Below, one piece after another: positions 1-6,258 of a stretch of 7,122 bases of DNA (positions are counted from its first letter, which is position 1; each line of letters begins with the position of its first letter). The DNA comes from Betaproteobacteria bacterium (GTDB lineage Bacteria > Pseudomonadota > Gammaproteobacteria > Burkholderiales > Burkholderiaceae_C): positions 1 to 7,122 of the forward strand of contig VBDL01000244.1 of assembly GCA_005884255.1 (NCBI GenBank), written 5' to 3'. A program made the translations under genes and the position numbers. The notes below the pieces were generated by a model. It searched no databases, was not told the DNA's origin, and saw nothing but the letters and a program-made list of their open reading frames with translations.

Positions 1-1566
1 CGAATTGATGCGCTTCAGGTCGCTGATCAGATCGAGGTGCAGCGAGCTGGTCTCGATGCTTTGCGCGGTGTTGTCCTGCAGCCGCGCGATGTGCGCGCCG
101 GCGTACTCGTGCTCGAGGTCGCGAAAGCGCGCCTTCTCTTCGAGCAGCTTCTGCGCATCGCGCACGTGGCCGTCGAGAAACACGCTCATGCCGAGGCGCA
201 GATTCGCCAGCAGCCGCTCGTGCAGGTGGCAGATCTCGGCCATGCCGGCGTCGGAGAAGCTGCGGTTCTTGCGGATCTTCTTGTCCTCCACGTCCTGCAG
301 CACGCGCTCGATGATGTCGCCGATCTGCTCCATGTTGATGGTGAAGGAGACGATGTCGGTCCAGCGCCGGCCCTCCCGCTCCGACAGCGCCTCGCGCGAG
401 ATCTGCGTCAGGTAGAACTTGATCGCCGAATAGAGCTCGTCGACGGTGTCGTCCATCTGCCGCAGCTGCTCGGCCAGCGAGAGGTCGTTGCTCTTGATCA
501 CCGGCAGCATGCCGCGCAGCATGGTCTCCACCACATCGGCCTGGTGCAGCGCCTCACGCGCCGCGCAGCTGATGGCCAGCGACGGCGTGCCCAGCGCCAC
601 CGGGTCGAGATGGTGCGGCCGCCCGGCCGCCGAACCGGGCGGTGCAGCCGGCAGCCAGCGGTTCACCAGCTTGCCGACCACGCCGGTGAGGCCGATGAAA
701 AGCACGGCCAGCGCGATGTTGAAGCAAAGGTGGAAGAACACCACCTGCTGGTGCACCGACGGCACCCATTCCTGCAGCAGCACATGCGCCTGCGGCAGCA
801 GCGGCACGGCGATCAGCGCGCCGGCAGCCTTGAAGACGAAGTTGCCCAGCGGCAGGCGGCGCGTGGGCGCGCTGCCGTGCAGCGTGGCGATCACGCCGAG
901 CAGGCCGCTGCCGATGTTGGCGCCGAGCACCAGCCCGAGCGCCACCGTGCTCGGCAGCAGGCCCGCGGCAGTGAGGGTGGCGATCAGCAGCACGATGGCC
1001 AGGCTCGAGTACGACATCACCGTCAGCGCCGCACCGACCACCATGTCCAGCAGCACGTCGTTGGGCAGCGCGACGAGCAGCGCGCGCACCTCGGGCGAGC
1101 GCGTCAGCGGCTCGGTGGCGTGCACGATGAGCTGCAGCGCCAGCGTGATCAGCCCGAGGCCGACGAGCACGCGGCCGATGCGGCCGGCGGCGCTCTTCTC
1201 GCGCGACACGAACATCACGACGCCGGCGAAGATCAGCAGCGGCGACAGCCACGACAGATCCAGCGAGAACACCACCGTCATCAGACTCGAGCCGACATCG
1301 GCGCCGAGCATCACCGCGAGCGCTGCCGCCGTGGTCACCAGCCCTTTGTCGACGAAGGAGGTGACGATCAGGCAGGTGGCCGTGCTCGACTGCACCAGGC
1401 TCGTGACGCCGAGCCCAGCCACGGCCGCCGGCACGCGGCGGCTGAAGCTGCCGGCCAGCACCCTGCGCAGGTTCTCGCCCCATACGCGCAGCACACCGGT
1501 GCGCACGATCTGCGTCGCCCACACGAGCAGCGCAATGGCGGCCAGCAGGTTGAGCAGGTGGATCAT
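1..1566 (-). CDS. Na/Pi-cotransporter family protein with C-terminal PhoU-like domain (3' end cut by window)
   Basis: This membrane protein of the NaPi-II/YjbB type moves phosphate with sodium; bacterial members have been linked to phosphate export. The 522 codons visible have no stop. Residues 1-305 are hydrophobic, with several membrane segments and the two inverted repeats of the family. Repeat 1 carries QSSTAT (59-64) and GADVGSS (88-94). Repeat 2 carries a changed SYSSLA (185-190) and GANIGSG (215-221). After a Pro/Gly/Ala linker (about 305-318), residues 330-522 are charged and helical like PhoU, ending near LDLISDLKRINS. The family is usually about 540-600 residues, so only a short tail is missing. 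The ATG overlaps the phnY stop as ATGA (1563-1566), with no clear ribosome site, so translation is probably coupled. Its place behind phnA and phnY suggests handling of phosphate released from phosphonates; this role is inferred. Family assignment is firm, transport direction is not. Confidence 0.92.
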   Translation of the reverse strand, partial: MIHLLNLLAAIALLVWATQIVRTGVLRVWGENLRRVLAGSFSRRVPAAVAGLGVTSLVQSSTATCLIVTSFVDKGLVTTAAALAVMLGADVGSSLMTVVFSLDLSWLSPLLIFAGVVMFVSREKSAAGRIGRVLVGLGLITLALQLIVHATEPLTRSPEVRALLVALPNDVLLDMVVGAALTVMSYSSLAIVLLIATLTAAGLLPSTVALGLVLGANIGSGLLGVIATLHGSAPTRRLPLGNFVFKAAGALIAVPLLPQAHVLLQEWVPSVHQQVVFFHLCFNIALAVLFIGLTGVVGKLVNRWLPAAPPGSAAGRPHHLDPVALGTPSLAISCAAREALHQADVVETMLRGMLPVIKSNDLSLAEQLRQMDDTVDELYSAIKFYLTQISREALSEREGRRWTDIVSFTINMEQIGDIIERVLQDVEDKKIRKNRSFSDAGMAEICHLHERLLANLRLGMSVFLDGHVRDAQKLLEEKARFRDLEHEYAGAHIARLQDNTAQSIETSSLHLDLISDLKRINS

Positions 1567-2945
1567 GCCCAGGGCAGCGAGTAGGTCTTGAGGTTGGTAA
1601 AGCTCTTCATCGCTTCTTGCACCCCCTCTTTGTACCCGAGACCCGAATCCTTGATGCCGCCGAAGGGCGTGAGCTCCAGCCGATAACCCGGCACCTCGCG
1701 CACGTTGACCGTGCCGACCTGCAGCTCCTGCACGAAGCGCGCAATGTGGTCCCAGCGCTGCGTGCACACCGACGACGACAGGCCATACGCCGTGCCGTTG
1801 GCCTGCGCGATCGCCTCGTCGATGTTCGCGAACGTGAGGATCGGCGACACCGGGCCGAAGGTTTCCTCGCGTACCAGCGTCATCTCCGGGCGCACGCGGT
1901 CGAGCACCGTCGGCGAGTACAGCGCGCCGTCGCGCCGGTTGCCCACCAGCAGCCGCGCGCCCTGGGCCACCGCCTCGTTGACGCGCGCCTCGAAGAGCCG
2001 CGCCGCCGCCTCGTCGATCACCGTGCCCATGTCGGTGTGCGCGTCGCTCGGGTCGCCGCAGCGCCAGGCCTTGGTCTTTTCGACGACCAGTTCGGTGAAG
2101 GCCGCGGCCACCTTCTCGTGGACCAGCATGCGCTTGATGGCCGTGCAGCGCTGGCCGGAGTTCTTGTACGAGCCCTGCACCGCCAGGGTCGAGGCCTCGT
2201 CGAGTTCGGCATCGTCCATCACGATGATCGGGTCGTTGCCACCGAGCTCCAGCACCATGCGGCGATAGCCGGCCTTCGCGGCGATGGCCTTGCCGATGGC
2301 GACGCCGCCGGTGAAGGTGACGAGGTCGACCGCGGGGTGCGTGATCAGCACGTCGGCGATCTCGCGCGGGTCGCCGGTGACCACCGCGAGCATCTCGCGC
2401 GGCAGGCCCGCCTCGTACAGCAGTTCGGCAAAGCGCAGCGCCGACAGCGGCACCTTCTCCGACGGCTTGAGCACCATGCGGTTGTTGCTGGCGACGGCCG
2501 GCACCACCTTGTGCGCCACCTGGTTCATCGGGTGGTTGAACGGCGTGATCGCGGTGATCACGCCGAGCAGCGGCTCGCGCAAGGTGTGCACGCGGCGGCG
2601 CCGGCCATGCGGCGTGATGTCGCAGCTGAAGGTCTGCCCATCGTCCTTCAGCGCCTCGCTGGCGCCGAAGCCGAGCACGTCGGCGACGCGCCCGGTCTCG
2701 TAGGTGGAGTCCTTCAGGCTCAGCCCCGACTCGGCGGTGATCAGTGCGGCCAGTTCGGGCGCGCGCTCGCGCACGAGCTGCGCCGCCTTGTCGAGGATGG
2801 CGGCACGCTCGTGGCGGCTCAAGGCCGGCTTGTACGCACGGGCCGCGTCGAGCGCGTGCGCCACCTGCTCGGCCGAGGCCTTGGGCACGCTGCCGACGAG
2901 CGCGCGCGTGAACGGGTTGCGGACCTCGATGACGTCACTGCGCAT
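1563..2945 (-). CDS. phnY: Phosphonoacetaldehyde dehydrogenase (aldehyde dehydrogenase superfamily)
   Basis: This cytoplasmic NAD(P)-dependent enzyme oxidises phosphonoacetaldehyde, made from 2-aminoethylphosphonate by a transaminase, to phosphonoacetate, the PhnA substrate. The 460 residues form a complete aldehyde dehydrogenase. Visible are the oxyanion Asn in TPFNHP (N137), the cofactor-binding stretch KPSEKVP (160-166), FTGG (211-214), the general base Glu in LELGG (E233), the catalytic Cys in NSGQRCTA (C267) and EETFGPVSP (360-368). The specific substrate is assigned from similarity to the PhnY group and the adjacent phnA; the fold alone would fit other aldehydes. The start is fixed: a TGA lies two codons upstream in frame, so the N-terminus is slightly shorter than in S. 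meliloti PhnY (about 485 residues as I recall). It overlaps the end of phnA by 11 bases and the Na/Pi gene by 4, which points to coupled translation in one operon. Confidence 0.93.
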   Translation of the reverse strand: MRSDVIEVRNPFTRALVGSVPKASAEQVAHALDAARAYKPALSRHERAAILDKAAQLVRERAPELAALITAESGLSLKDSTYETGRVADVLGFGASEALKDDGQTFSCDITPHGRRRRVHTLREPLLGVITAITPFNHPMNQVAHKVVPAVASNNRMVLKPSEKVPLSALRFAELLYEAGLPREMLAVVTGDPREIADVLITHPAVDLVTFTGGVAIGKAIAAKAGYRRMVLELGGNDPIIVMDDAELDEASTLAVQGSYKNSGQRCTAIKRMLVHEKVAAAFTELVVEKTKAWRCGDPSDAHTDMGTVIDEAAARLFEARVNEAVAQGARLLVGNRRDGALYSPTVLDRVRPEMTLVREETFGPVSPILTFANIDEAIAQANGTAYGLSSSVCTQRWDHIARFVQELQVGTVNVREVPGYRLELTPFGGIKDSGLGYKEGVQEAMKSFTNLKTYSLPWA

Positions 2946-4053
2946 GGTTCAGGGCCAGTTCGAAGGCATCGAAATTTCGCCAGCGCCGCTGCGTGTCGAC
3001 GCCGGCAATTCGGCGGTTGACGACCAAGGGCACGCGCTGCTCCGACACGCCGCCGTGCGAGCGCAGCGGCGCATCGAGGCCGGACAGGTCATGCTTGGCC
3101 GCGGCCGAGCCGAGCACGGTCGAGCGCTCGGCCACCACCACGAGGTCGCCGATGCGGTCGGCGGGCAGCTCGAAGCGTTGCGCCGCGGCCTCGCGCAGCC
3201 ACACCGATTCGATGCCGCGCATCGCGCCGATGCGTGAGGCCAGTGCACGCGCATCGCTGCCTGCGGCCAAGTACACGGTGGCGAACGAGCCGAGCGCGCC
3301 GTGGTGCACGACATACGGGTCGGTGATCGGCAGGATCACGCGTGCCTGTGCGGCGCCGAACCATGCATCGAGCACGTCCTGCAGGTAGATCACGTCGGGG
3401 CTGGCATCGAGCCATGTCTTCGCATTCATGCCGTGGTCGGCGGTGAGCGCGATCACGCAGCCGAGCGCATCCATCTTTGCGAGGTAGCCGTCCATCATCG
3501 CGTAGAACGCGTTTGCAGCTTCCGTGCCCGGCGCGTGCTTGTGCTGCACATAGTCGGTGGTCGACAGGTACATCACATCGGCACGCTGCGTCTGCGCGAT
3601 GCGCAGCCCGGCGGCGAAGACGAATTCCGACAGCGCCGCGCTGTAGACATCGGGCAGCGGCAGGCCTACGAGTTCCAGCACGCCGTCGATGCCGTTGTCG
3701 TCCAGCGTCGCCGCATTCGCATGCTCGGCCGAGAAGCAGATGCCGCGCATGCCGTGCCCGAGCAGGCGGCGCAGCTTGTCCTTCGCGGTGACCACGGCGC
3801 AGCGCTTGCCTGCGTCGGCCAGCGCAGCGAGGATGCTCGGCGCGCGCAGCCACTTCGGGTCGTTCATCATCAGCTCGCTGTTGCTCGCCGTGTCGAACAG
3901 GTAGTTGCCGCAGATGCCGTGCACCGACGGCGGCACGCCGGTGACGATCGACAGATTGTTCGGGTTGGTGAAGCTCGGGATCACGCAATCGGCGACGAGC
4001 GCGGTGCCGTCGCGCAGCACGCCCTTCATCCACGGCATTGCGCCGGCGGCCAC
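2935..4053 (-). CDS. phnA: Phosphonoacetate hydrolase, in-frame body; 5' end disrupted
   Basis: PhnA is a zinc enzyme of the alkaline phosphatase superfamily that splits the C-P bond of phosphonoacetate to acetate and phosphate. The 372 residues from a GTG at 4053 hold most of the active site: the nucleophile Thr in SFTNPNN (T29), Asp and His in TTDYVQHKHAPG (D167, H171), ADHGMN (D206, H207) and RSHGGVSEQR (H333). Their spacing matches the S. meliloti enzyme as I recall it (T68, D211, H215, D250, H251, H377). In frame upstream of the GTG the codons read GCEPDYIAQA, clearly PhnA, but before that the family's conserved V-D-G strand, whose Asp is a metal ligand, is replaced by G-H-G after a stop. 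The likely original ATG at 4112 is out of frame (see 4026-4112). The GTG has no ribosome site and gives a protein lacking about 39 N-terminal residues. The rest of the frame is intact. Probably a recent pseudogene or an assembly error; identity of the family is certain. Confidence 0.9.
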   Translation of the reverse strand: MAAGAMPWMKGVLRDGTALVADCVIPSFTNPNNLSIVTGVPPSVHGICGNYLFDTASNSELMMNDPKWLRAPSILAALADAGKRCAVVTAKDKLRRLLGHGMRGICFSAEHANAATLDDNGIDGVLELVGLPLPDVYSAALSEFVFAAGLRIAQTQRADVMYLSTTDYVQHKHAPGTEAANAFYAMMDGYLAKMDALGCVIALTADHGMNAKTWLDASPDVIYLQDVLDAWFGAAQARVILPITDPYVVHHGALGSFATVYLAAGSDARALASRIGAMRGIESVWLREAAAQRFELPADRIGDLVVVAERSTVLGSAAAKHDLSGLDAPLRSHGGVSEQRVPLVVNRRIAGVDTQRRWRNFDAFELALNHAQ

Positions 4054-4112
4054 CGCTTGCGCGATGTAGTCGGGCTCGCAGCCGTGACCTCGATGCCGCG
4101 CGTTTCAGGCAT
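4026..4112 (-). pseudogene. phnA: Original phnA start, frameshifted away from the phnA body
   Basis: An ATG at 4112-4110 overlaps the GntR stop codon by 8 bases and follows an AAAGG-like ribosome site, so it looks like the native phnA start. It encodes MPETRGIEV and then leaves the PhnA frame, ending at a TGA (4028-4026) after 28 codons. The PhnA frame resumes at GGC TGC GAG (4083-4075, G-C-E-P-D-Y). The two parts are displaced so that the missing length must be 1 more than a multiple of 3. By comparison with the family about 50-60 bases are gone, including the codon of the metal-ligand Asp just before the Gly at 4083. What remains at the junction (GTCACGGC, 4088-4081) would fit a deletion between two similar V-N-G and V-D-G codon triplets that flank this segment in relatives; that mechanism is inferred. 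Confidence 0.75.
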
Positions 4113-4812
4113 GGCGCACCTTTCGGGAGTTGGCACGCACCGGCTGCGGCGCATTGTTGCGCTCGGTGCGCTCCTTGCTTTCCATCACGTGCTCGCGCAT
4201 CGCGCGGCCCGCGGCCTCGCGGTCGCCGGACGCGATGGCCTTGACGATGGCACGGTGCTCGTTGGCCGAGATCGGCAGCAGCTTGCCGTCGGCCAGGTTC
4301 ATGCGGCGGAACAGGCTCAGCTCCTTGATCAGCCGCCGGTAGATCGCGGTGAGCTTGCGGTTGCCGGCGAACTCGACCAGCTTGTCGTGGAAGTCGAGAT
4401 TGATCAGGTGGTAGCGGTCGGCGTCGCCGGCCTTCACCGCCTGCTCCATCTGCTCGACCATGCCGCGCACGGCCTTCAGCTGCTCGGGCGTGATGCGCTC
4501 GGCCAGGCGCCGGCCGACGGCCTCGTCCATCAGCGCACGCAGGTCGTAGATCTCCATCGCCTCGCCCAGGTCGATGTTGCGCACGAACACGCCGCGGTTC
4601 TTCTCCTGCCGCACCAGGCCCGACTCTTCGAGGCTGCGGAACGCCTCGCGGATCGGCCCACGCGATACGCCCAGCCGCTCGGCCAGCGCTGCTTCGGTCA
4701 GCTTGGCGCCCGGCTCCAACTCGCCGGCGAGGATCTGCCGCTCGATCTCCTGCTGCACCACCGAAGTGAGCGAGCTCGATTGCAGCAGCGCGATGGTTGG
4801 GTGGACCGTCAT
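4105..4812 (-). CDS. phnR: GntR-family transcriptional regulator, FCD (FadR) subfamily, phosphonate-associated
   Basis: This DNA-binding protein of 235 residues probably senses a phosphonate-pathway compound and controls the divergent phn promoters. Residues 15-78 form the GntR winged helix-turn-helix (LTEAALAERLGVSRGPIREA at 38-57, wing KNRGVFVRN at 71-79). Residues about 85-212 form the all-helical FCD ligand domain, with the usual metal-binding positions N138/H142 in NLDFH, H186 in NEH and H208 in REH. The N-terminal TIALLQSSSLTSVV resembles the Burkholderiales phosphonate-utilisation regulators (the phnR group). I chose the ATG at 4812; a TTG at 4821 would add three residues. Neither has a good ribosome site, which is odd for a first gene and may reflect the repeat-like element that ends right beside it. 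Its stop overlaps the native phnA start by 8 bases. Family is firm; the gene symbol and ligand are inferred from context. Confidence 0.9.
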   Translation of the reverse strand: MTVHPTIALLQSSSLTSVVQQEIERQILAGELEPGAKLTEAALAERLGVSRGPIREAFRSLEESGLVRQEKNRGVFVRNIDLGEAMEIYDLRALMDEAVGRRLAERITPEQLKAVRGMVEQMEQAVKAGDADRYHLINLDFHDKLVEFAGNRKLTAIYRRLIKELSLFRRMNLADGKLLPISANEHRAIVKAIASGDREAAGRAMREHVMESKERTERNNAPQPVRANSRKVRHA

Positions 4813-4903
4813 GTGAAGCAACGTGGCTGTGTGCGGCTGGGCGCGAAGAGCAGCGCGGGATCAGGCCGCCGGAGCACTTCGACGAGCAACACCGCCGCGT
4901 CCT

Positions 4904-5008
4904 GCCGAGGACGTCGGGTGACCGGCGGAGTGAAGTAAAGGAGGAGGTCTTGGCCTTCAGGCCAAGACCGGGGGACATGAACGGAGCCGGTTACCCGACG
5001 GCCTCGGC
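4904..5008. other. Long nested inverted repeat (possible structured leader RNA or palindromic element)
   Basis: Bases 4904-4910 pair with 5002-5008 (7 of 7), followed by one A/G mismatch (4911/5001), and 4912-4926 pair with 4986-5000 (14 Watson-Crick pairs plus one position, 4920/4992, that is G-U in plus-strand RNA and a C-A mismatch in minus-strand RNA). That is 22 of 23 positions. The 59 bases enclosed contain the perfect hairpin at 4946-4969. If the minus-strand promoter at 5050-5078 is right, the whole structure lies in the 5' leader of the regulator operon. CCGCCGG at 4866-4872 could compete for pairing with 4922-4928, which would allow two alternative folds. I do not recognise it as a known riboswitch. 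Confidence 0.6.
4946..4969. repeat. Perfect 10-bp hairpin with TTCA loop
   Basis: GGTCTTGGCC (4946-4955) and GGCCAAGACC (4960-4969) are exact inverted copies separated by TTCA. On the plus strand a G run follows; on the minus strand TCCTCCTTTACTTC follows. Neither is the uninterrupted T tract of an intrinsic terminator, so I do not call it one. It sits at the centre of the larger inverted repeat. Confidence 0.8.
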
Positions 5009-5049
5009 TCGCTCCGATCGGCAGACGTTGCTCCTTGCGCATGCCGCTC

Positions 5050-5078
5050 ATTGAACGACCGCCGCAGTCAATTGTCAA
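5050..5078 (-). promoter_or_regulatory. Candidate sigma-70 promoter for the regulator-phnA-phnY-Na/Pi operon
   Basis: On the minus strand a perfect -35 box TTGACA (5078-5073) is followed after 17 bases by TTCAAT (5055-5050), 4 of 6 to the -10 consensus. Transcription would begin near 5043, giving a leader of about 230 bases before the regulator ATG at 4812. The region is AT-richer than its surroundings. Assigned by motif only. Confidence 0.45.
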
Positions 5079-5082
5079 CAAT
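5071..5082. promoter_or_regulatory. Candidate GntR-type operator
   Basis: ATTGTCAACAAT has palindromic arms ATTGT/ACAAT around CA, the GT-N2-AC spacing seen in operators of several FCD-type GntR proteins. It overlaps the minus-strand -35 box and lies about 14 bases upstream of the plus-strand -35 box, so one bound regulator could act on both units. The regulator gene is the first gene of the minus-strand unit, which fits autoregulation. The site was picked by eye. Confidence 0.35.
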
Positions 5083-5095
5083 CTGCAAACTACCG

Positions 5096-5125
5096 TTGAC
5101 ACCATGCCGAAGCACGGACTAGATT
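5096..5125 (+). promoter_or_regulatory. Candidate sigma-70 promoter for the phnS-phnT unit
   Basis: A perfect -35 box TTGACA (5096-5101) is followed after 18 bases by TAGATT (5120-5125), 4 of 6 to the -10 consensus. Transcription would start near 5132, leaving a leader of about 86 bases in which I see nothing except the ribosome site before phnS. It is back to back with the minus-strand promoter, their -35 boxes 17 bases apart. Confidence 0.5.
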
Positions 5126-5206
5126 GCTGTCGCCGTAACCAAACGTCATCACCGCGTCATGGGGTCGGCTGCACGCTTCTCGGTTTTGCGTTCCCGTCGA
5201 TCCCAC

Positions 5207-5212
5207 AAGGAG
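5207..5212 (+). promoter_or_regulatory. Ribosome binding site deciding the phnS start
   Basis: AAGGAG lies 5 bases before the ATG at 5218 and selects it over the in-frame ATG codons further upstream. The signal peptide begins directly at this ATG, which agrees. Confidence 0.85.
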
Positions 5213-5217
5213 CAACC

Positions 5218-6258
5218 ATGCGATTCCCGAGTTCATTGCGTCGCGCGCTGGCCGCAGCCCTGGCGCTCGTTGCTGGCGCCGCGCTGGCGCAGAAGACTCC
5301 ACTGCTCGTCTACACCGCGCTGGAGACCGACCAGCTCAAGGCCTATCAGGAAGGCTTCAACAAGGTCTACCCCGACATCGAGCTGAAGTGGGTGCGCGAC
5401 TCCACCGGCGTAATCACCGCCAAGCTGCTCGCCGAGAAGGCCAATCCGCAGGCCGACGTGGTGATGGGCGTGGCCGCCTCCAGCCTCGCGCTGCTCGACA
5501 AGAACGGCATGCTCGAACCGTACAAGCCGCTGAACGCCGACGCCATCATGGCGGCCTACCGCGACAAGAAGAACCCGCCGGCCTGGTTCGGCATGGACGT
5601 GTGGGGCGCCACGGTGTGCTTCAACACGGTGGAGGCGCAGAAGAAGAACATCCCGAAGCCCGAGAGCTGGAAGGATCTGCTCAAGCCCGCGTACAAGGGC
5701 CAGATCGTGATGCCCAACCCGGCGTCGTCGGGCACCGGCTTCTTCGACGTCACCGCGTGGCTCACGCTGTGGGGCGACAAGGAGGGGAAAGGCGACGGCT
5801 GGAAGTTCATGGACGGCCTGCACGAGAACATCGCGCAGTACACGCACTCGGGCAGCAAGCCGTGCAACATGGCGGCCAGCGGCGAATACGTGGTCGGCAT
5901 CTCGTTCGAGTACCGCGCCAACACCAACAAGGCCAAGGGCGCGCCGATCGACCTGGTGTTCCCGAAGGAAGGCCTCGGCTGGGACCTCGAATCCTTCGGC
6001 ATCCACAAGGGCACCAAGCACCTCGACGCGGCGAAGAAGCTCGCCGATTGGGCCTCGAGCAAGGACGCGATGCTGCTCTACGGCAAGAACTTCGCGATCA
6101 CCGCGCAGCCCGGCGTCGCCGCGCCGCTGCCCAACGTGCCGAAGGACTACGAGCAGCGTCTGGTGAAAATGGACTTTGCGTGGGCCGCCGACAACCGCGA
6201 GCGCATCCTCGCCGAGTGGACGAAGCGATACAACGCCAAATCCGAGCCGAAGAAATGA
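5218..6258 (+). CDS. phnS: 2-aminoethylphosphonate-type ABC transporter, periplasmic substrate-binding protein
   Basis: This secreted 346-residue protein captures the phosphonate substrate in the periplasm and delivers it to an inner-membrane ABC importer. A signal peptide is plain: SSLRR, a hydrophobic stretch (10-24), and likely cleavage after ALA24 before Gln25. The mature protein begins with LLVYTALE and follows the iron/AEP-binding fold of bacterial solute-binding proteins (extracellular family 1). Features typical of the group are VVMGVAASSLALLDKNG in the first lobe, SWKDLLKPAYKGQIVMPNP, and the SSGTGFF turn that often contacts anionic ligands. The strong AAGGAG site fixes the start. 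The stop overlaps the phnT start as ATGA. The family also contains ferric-iron and spermidine binders, so the AEP assignment rests on resemblance to the PhnS2 group and the adjacent phnA, phnY and phosphonate-type regulator. High confidence in the class, moderate in the ligand. Confidence 0.88.
   Translation: MRFPSSLRRALAAALALVAGAALAQKTPLLVYTALETDQLKAYQEGFNKVYPDIELKWVRDSTGVITAKLLAEKANPQADVVMGVAASSLALLDKNGMLEPYKPLNADAIMAAYRDKKNPPAWFGMDVWGATVCFNTVEAQKKNIPKPESWKDLLKPAYKGQIVMPNPASSGTGFFDVTAWLTLWGDKEGKGDGWKFMDGLHENIAQYTHSGSKPCNMAASGEYVVGISFEYRANTNKAKGAPIDLVFPKEGLGWDLESFGIHKGTKHLDAAKKLADWASSKDAMLLYGKNFAITAQPGVAAPLPNVPKDYEQRLVKMDFAWAADNRERILAEWTKRYNAKSEPKK

Larger units (their letters stand above)
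4817..5032. repeat. Candidate small inserted repeat element with short terminal inverted repeats
   Basis: The 8-mer AGCAACGT at 4817-4824 returns inverted as ACGTTGCT at 5025-5032, and with neighbouring bases 9 of 10 positions match. Between them lies the long nested palindrome at 4904-5008. This layout is like a miniature inverted-repeat element of about 216 bases placed between the minus-strand promoter and the regulator start. No convincing target-site duplication is visible. Short open frames run through it on both strands but match no family I recognise. It may instead simply be the structured leader of the regulator operon. Confidence 0.35.

Noticed and set aside
37..1584. Long plus-strand open frame of 515 codons opposite the Na/Pi gene
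   Set aside because: Composition is rich in Arg, His, Gln and Ala without domains, typical of the antisense of a GC-rich gene; the minus strand carries a clear transporter.
1617..3020. Long plus-strand open frame opposite phnY
   Set aside because: Antisense shadow of a well-defined aldehyde dehydrogenase; no recognisable motifs.
3301..4938. 545-codon plus-strand open frame opposite phnA and the regulator
   Set aside because: Antisense shadow with His/Arg/Val-rich composition and no family features.
4946..4969. Hairpin as an intrinsic terminator
   Set aside because: No T tract on either side, and it lies upstream of the regulator, not after a gene.
3089..4978. 629-codon minus-strand open frame spanning the regulator and phnA
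   Set aside because: It runs in a different frame from both real genes and shows Arg/Ala-rich low-information sequence; the regulator and PhnA motifs are in other frames.
4809..5105. 98-codon minus-strand frame and 85-codon plus-strand frame (4797-5054) in the intergenic region
   Set aside because: No ribosome sites or recognisable domains, and both cross the palindrome and candidate promoters; kept only as a hint of a repeat element.
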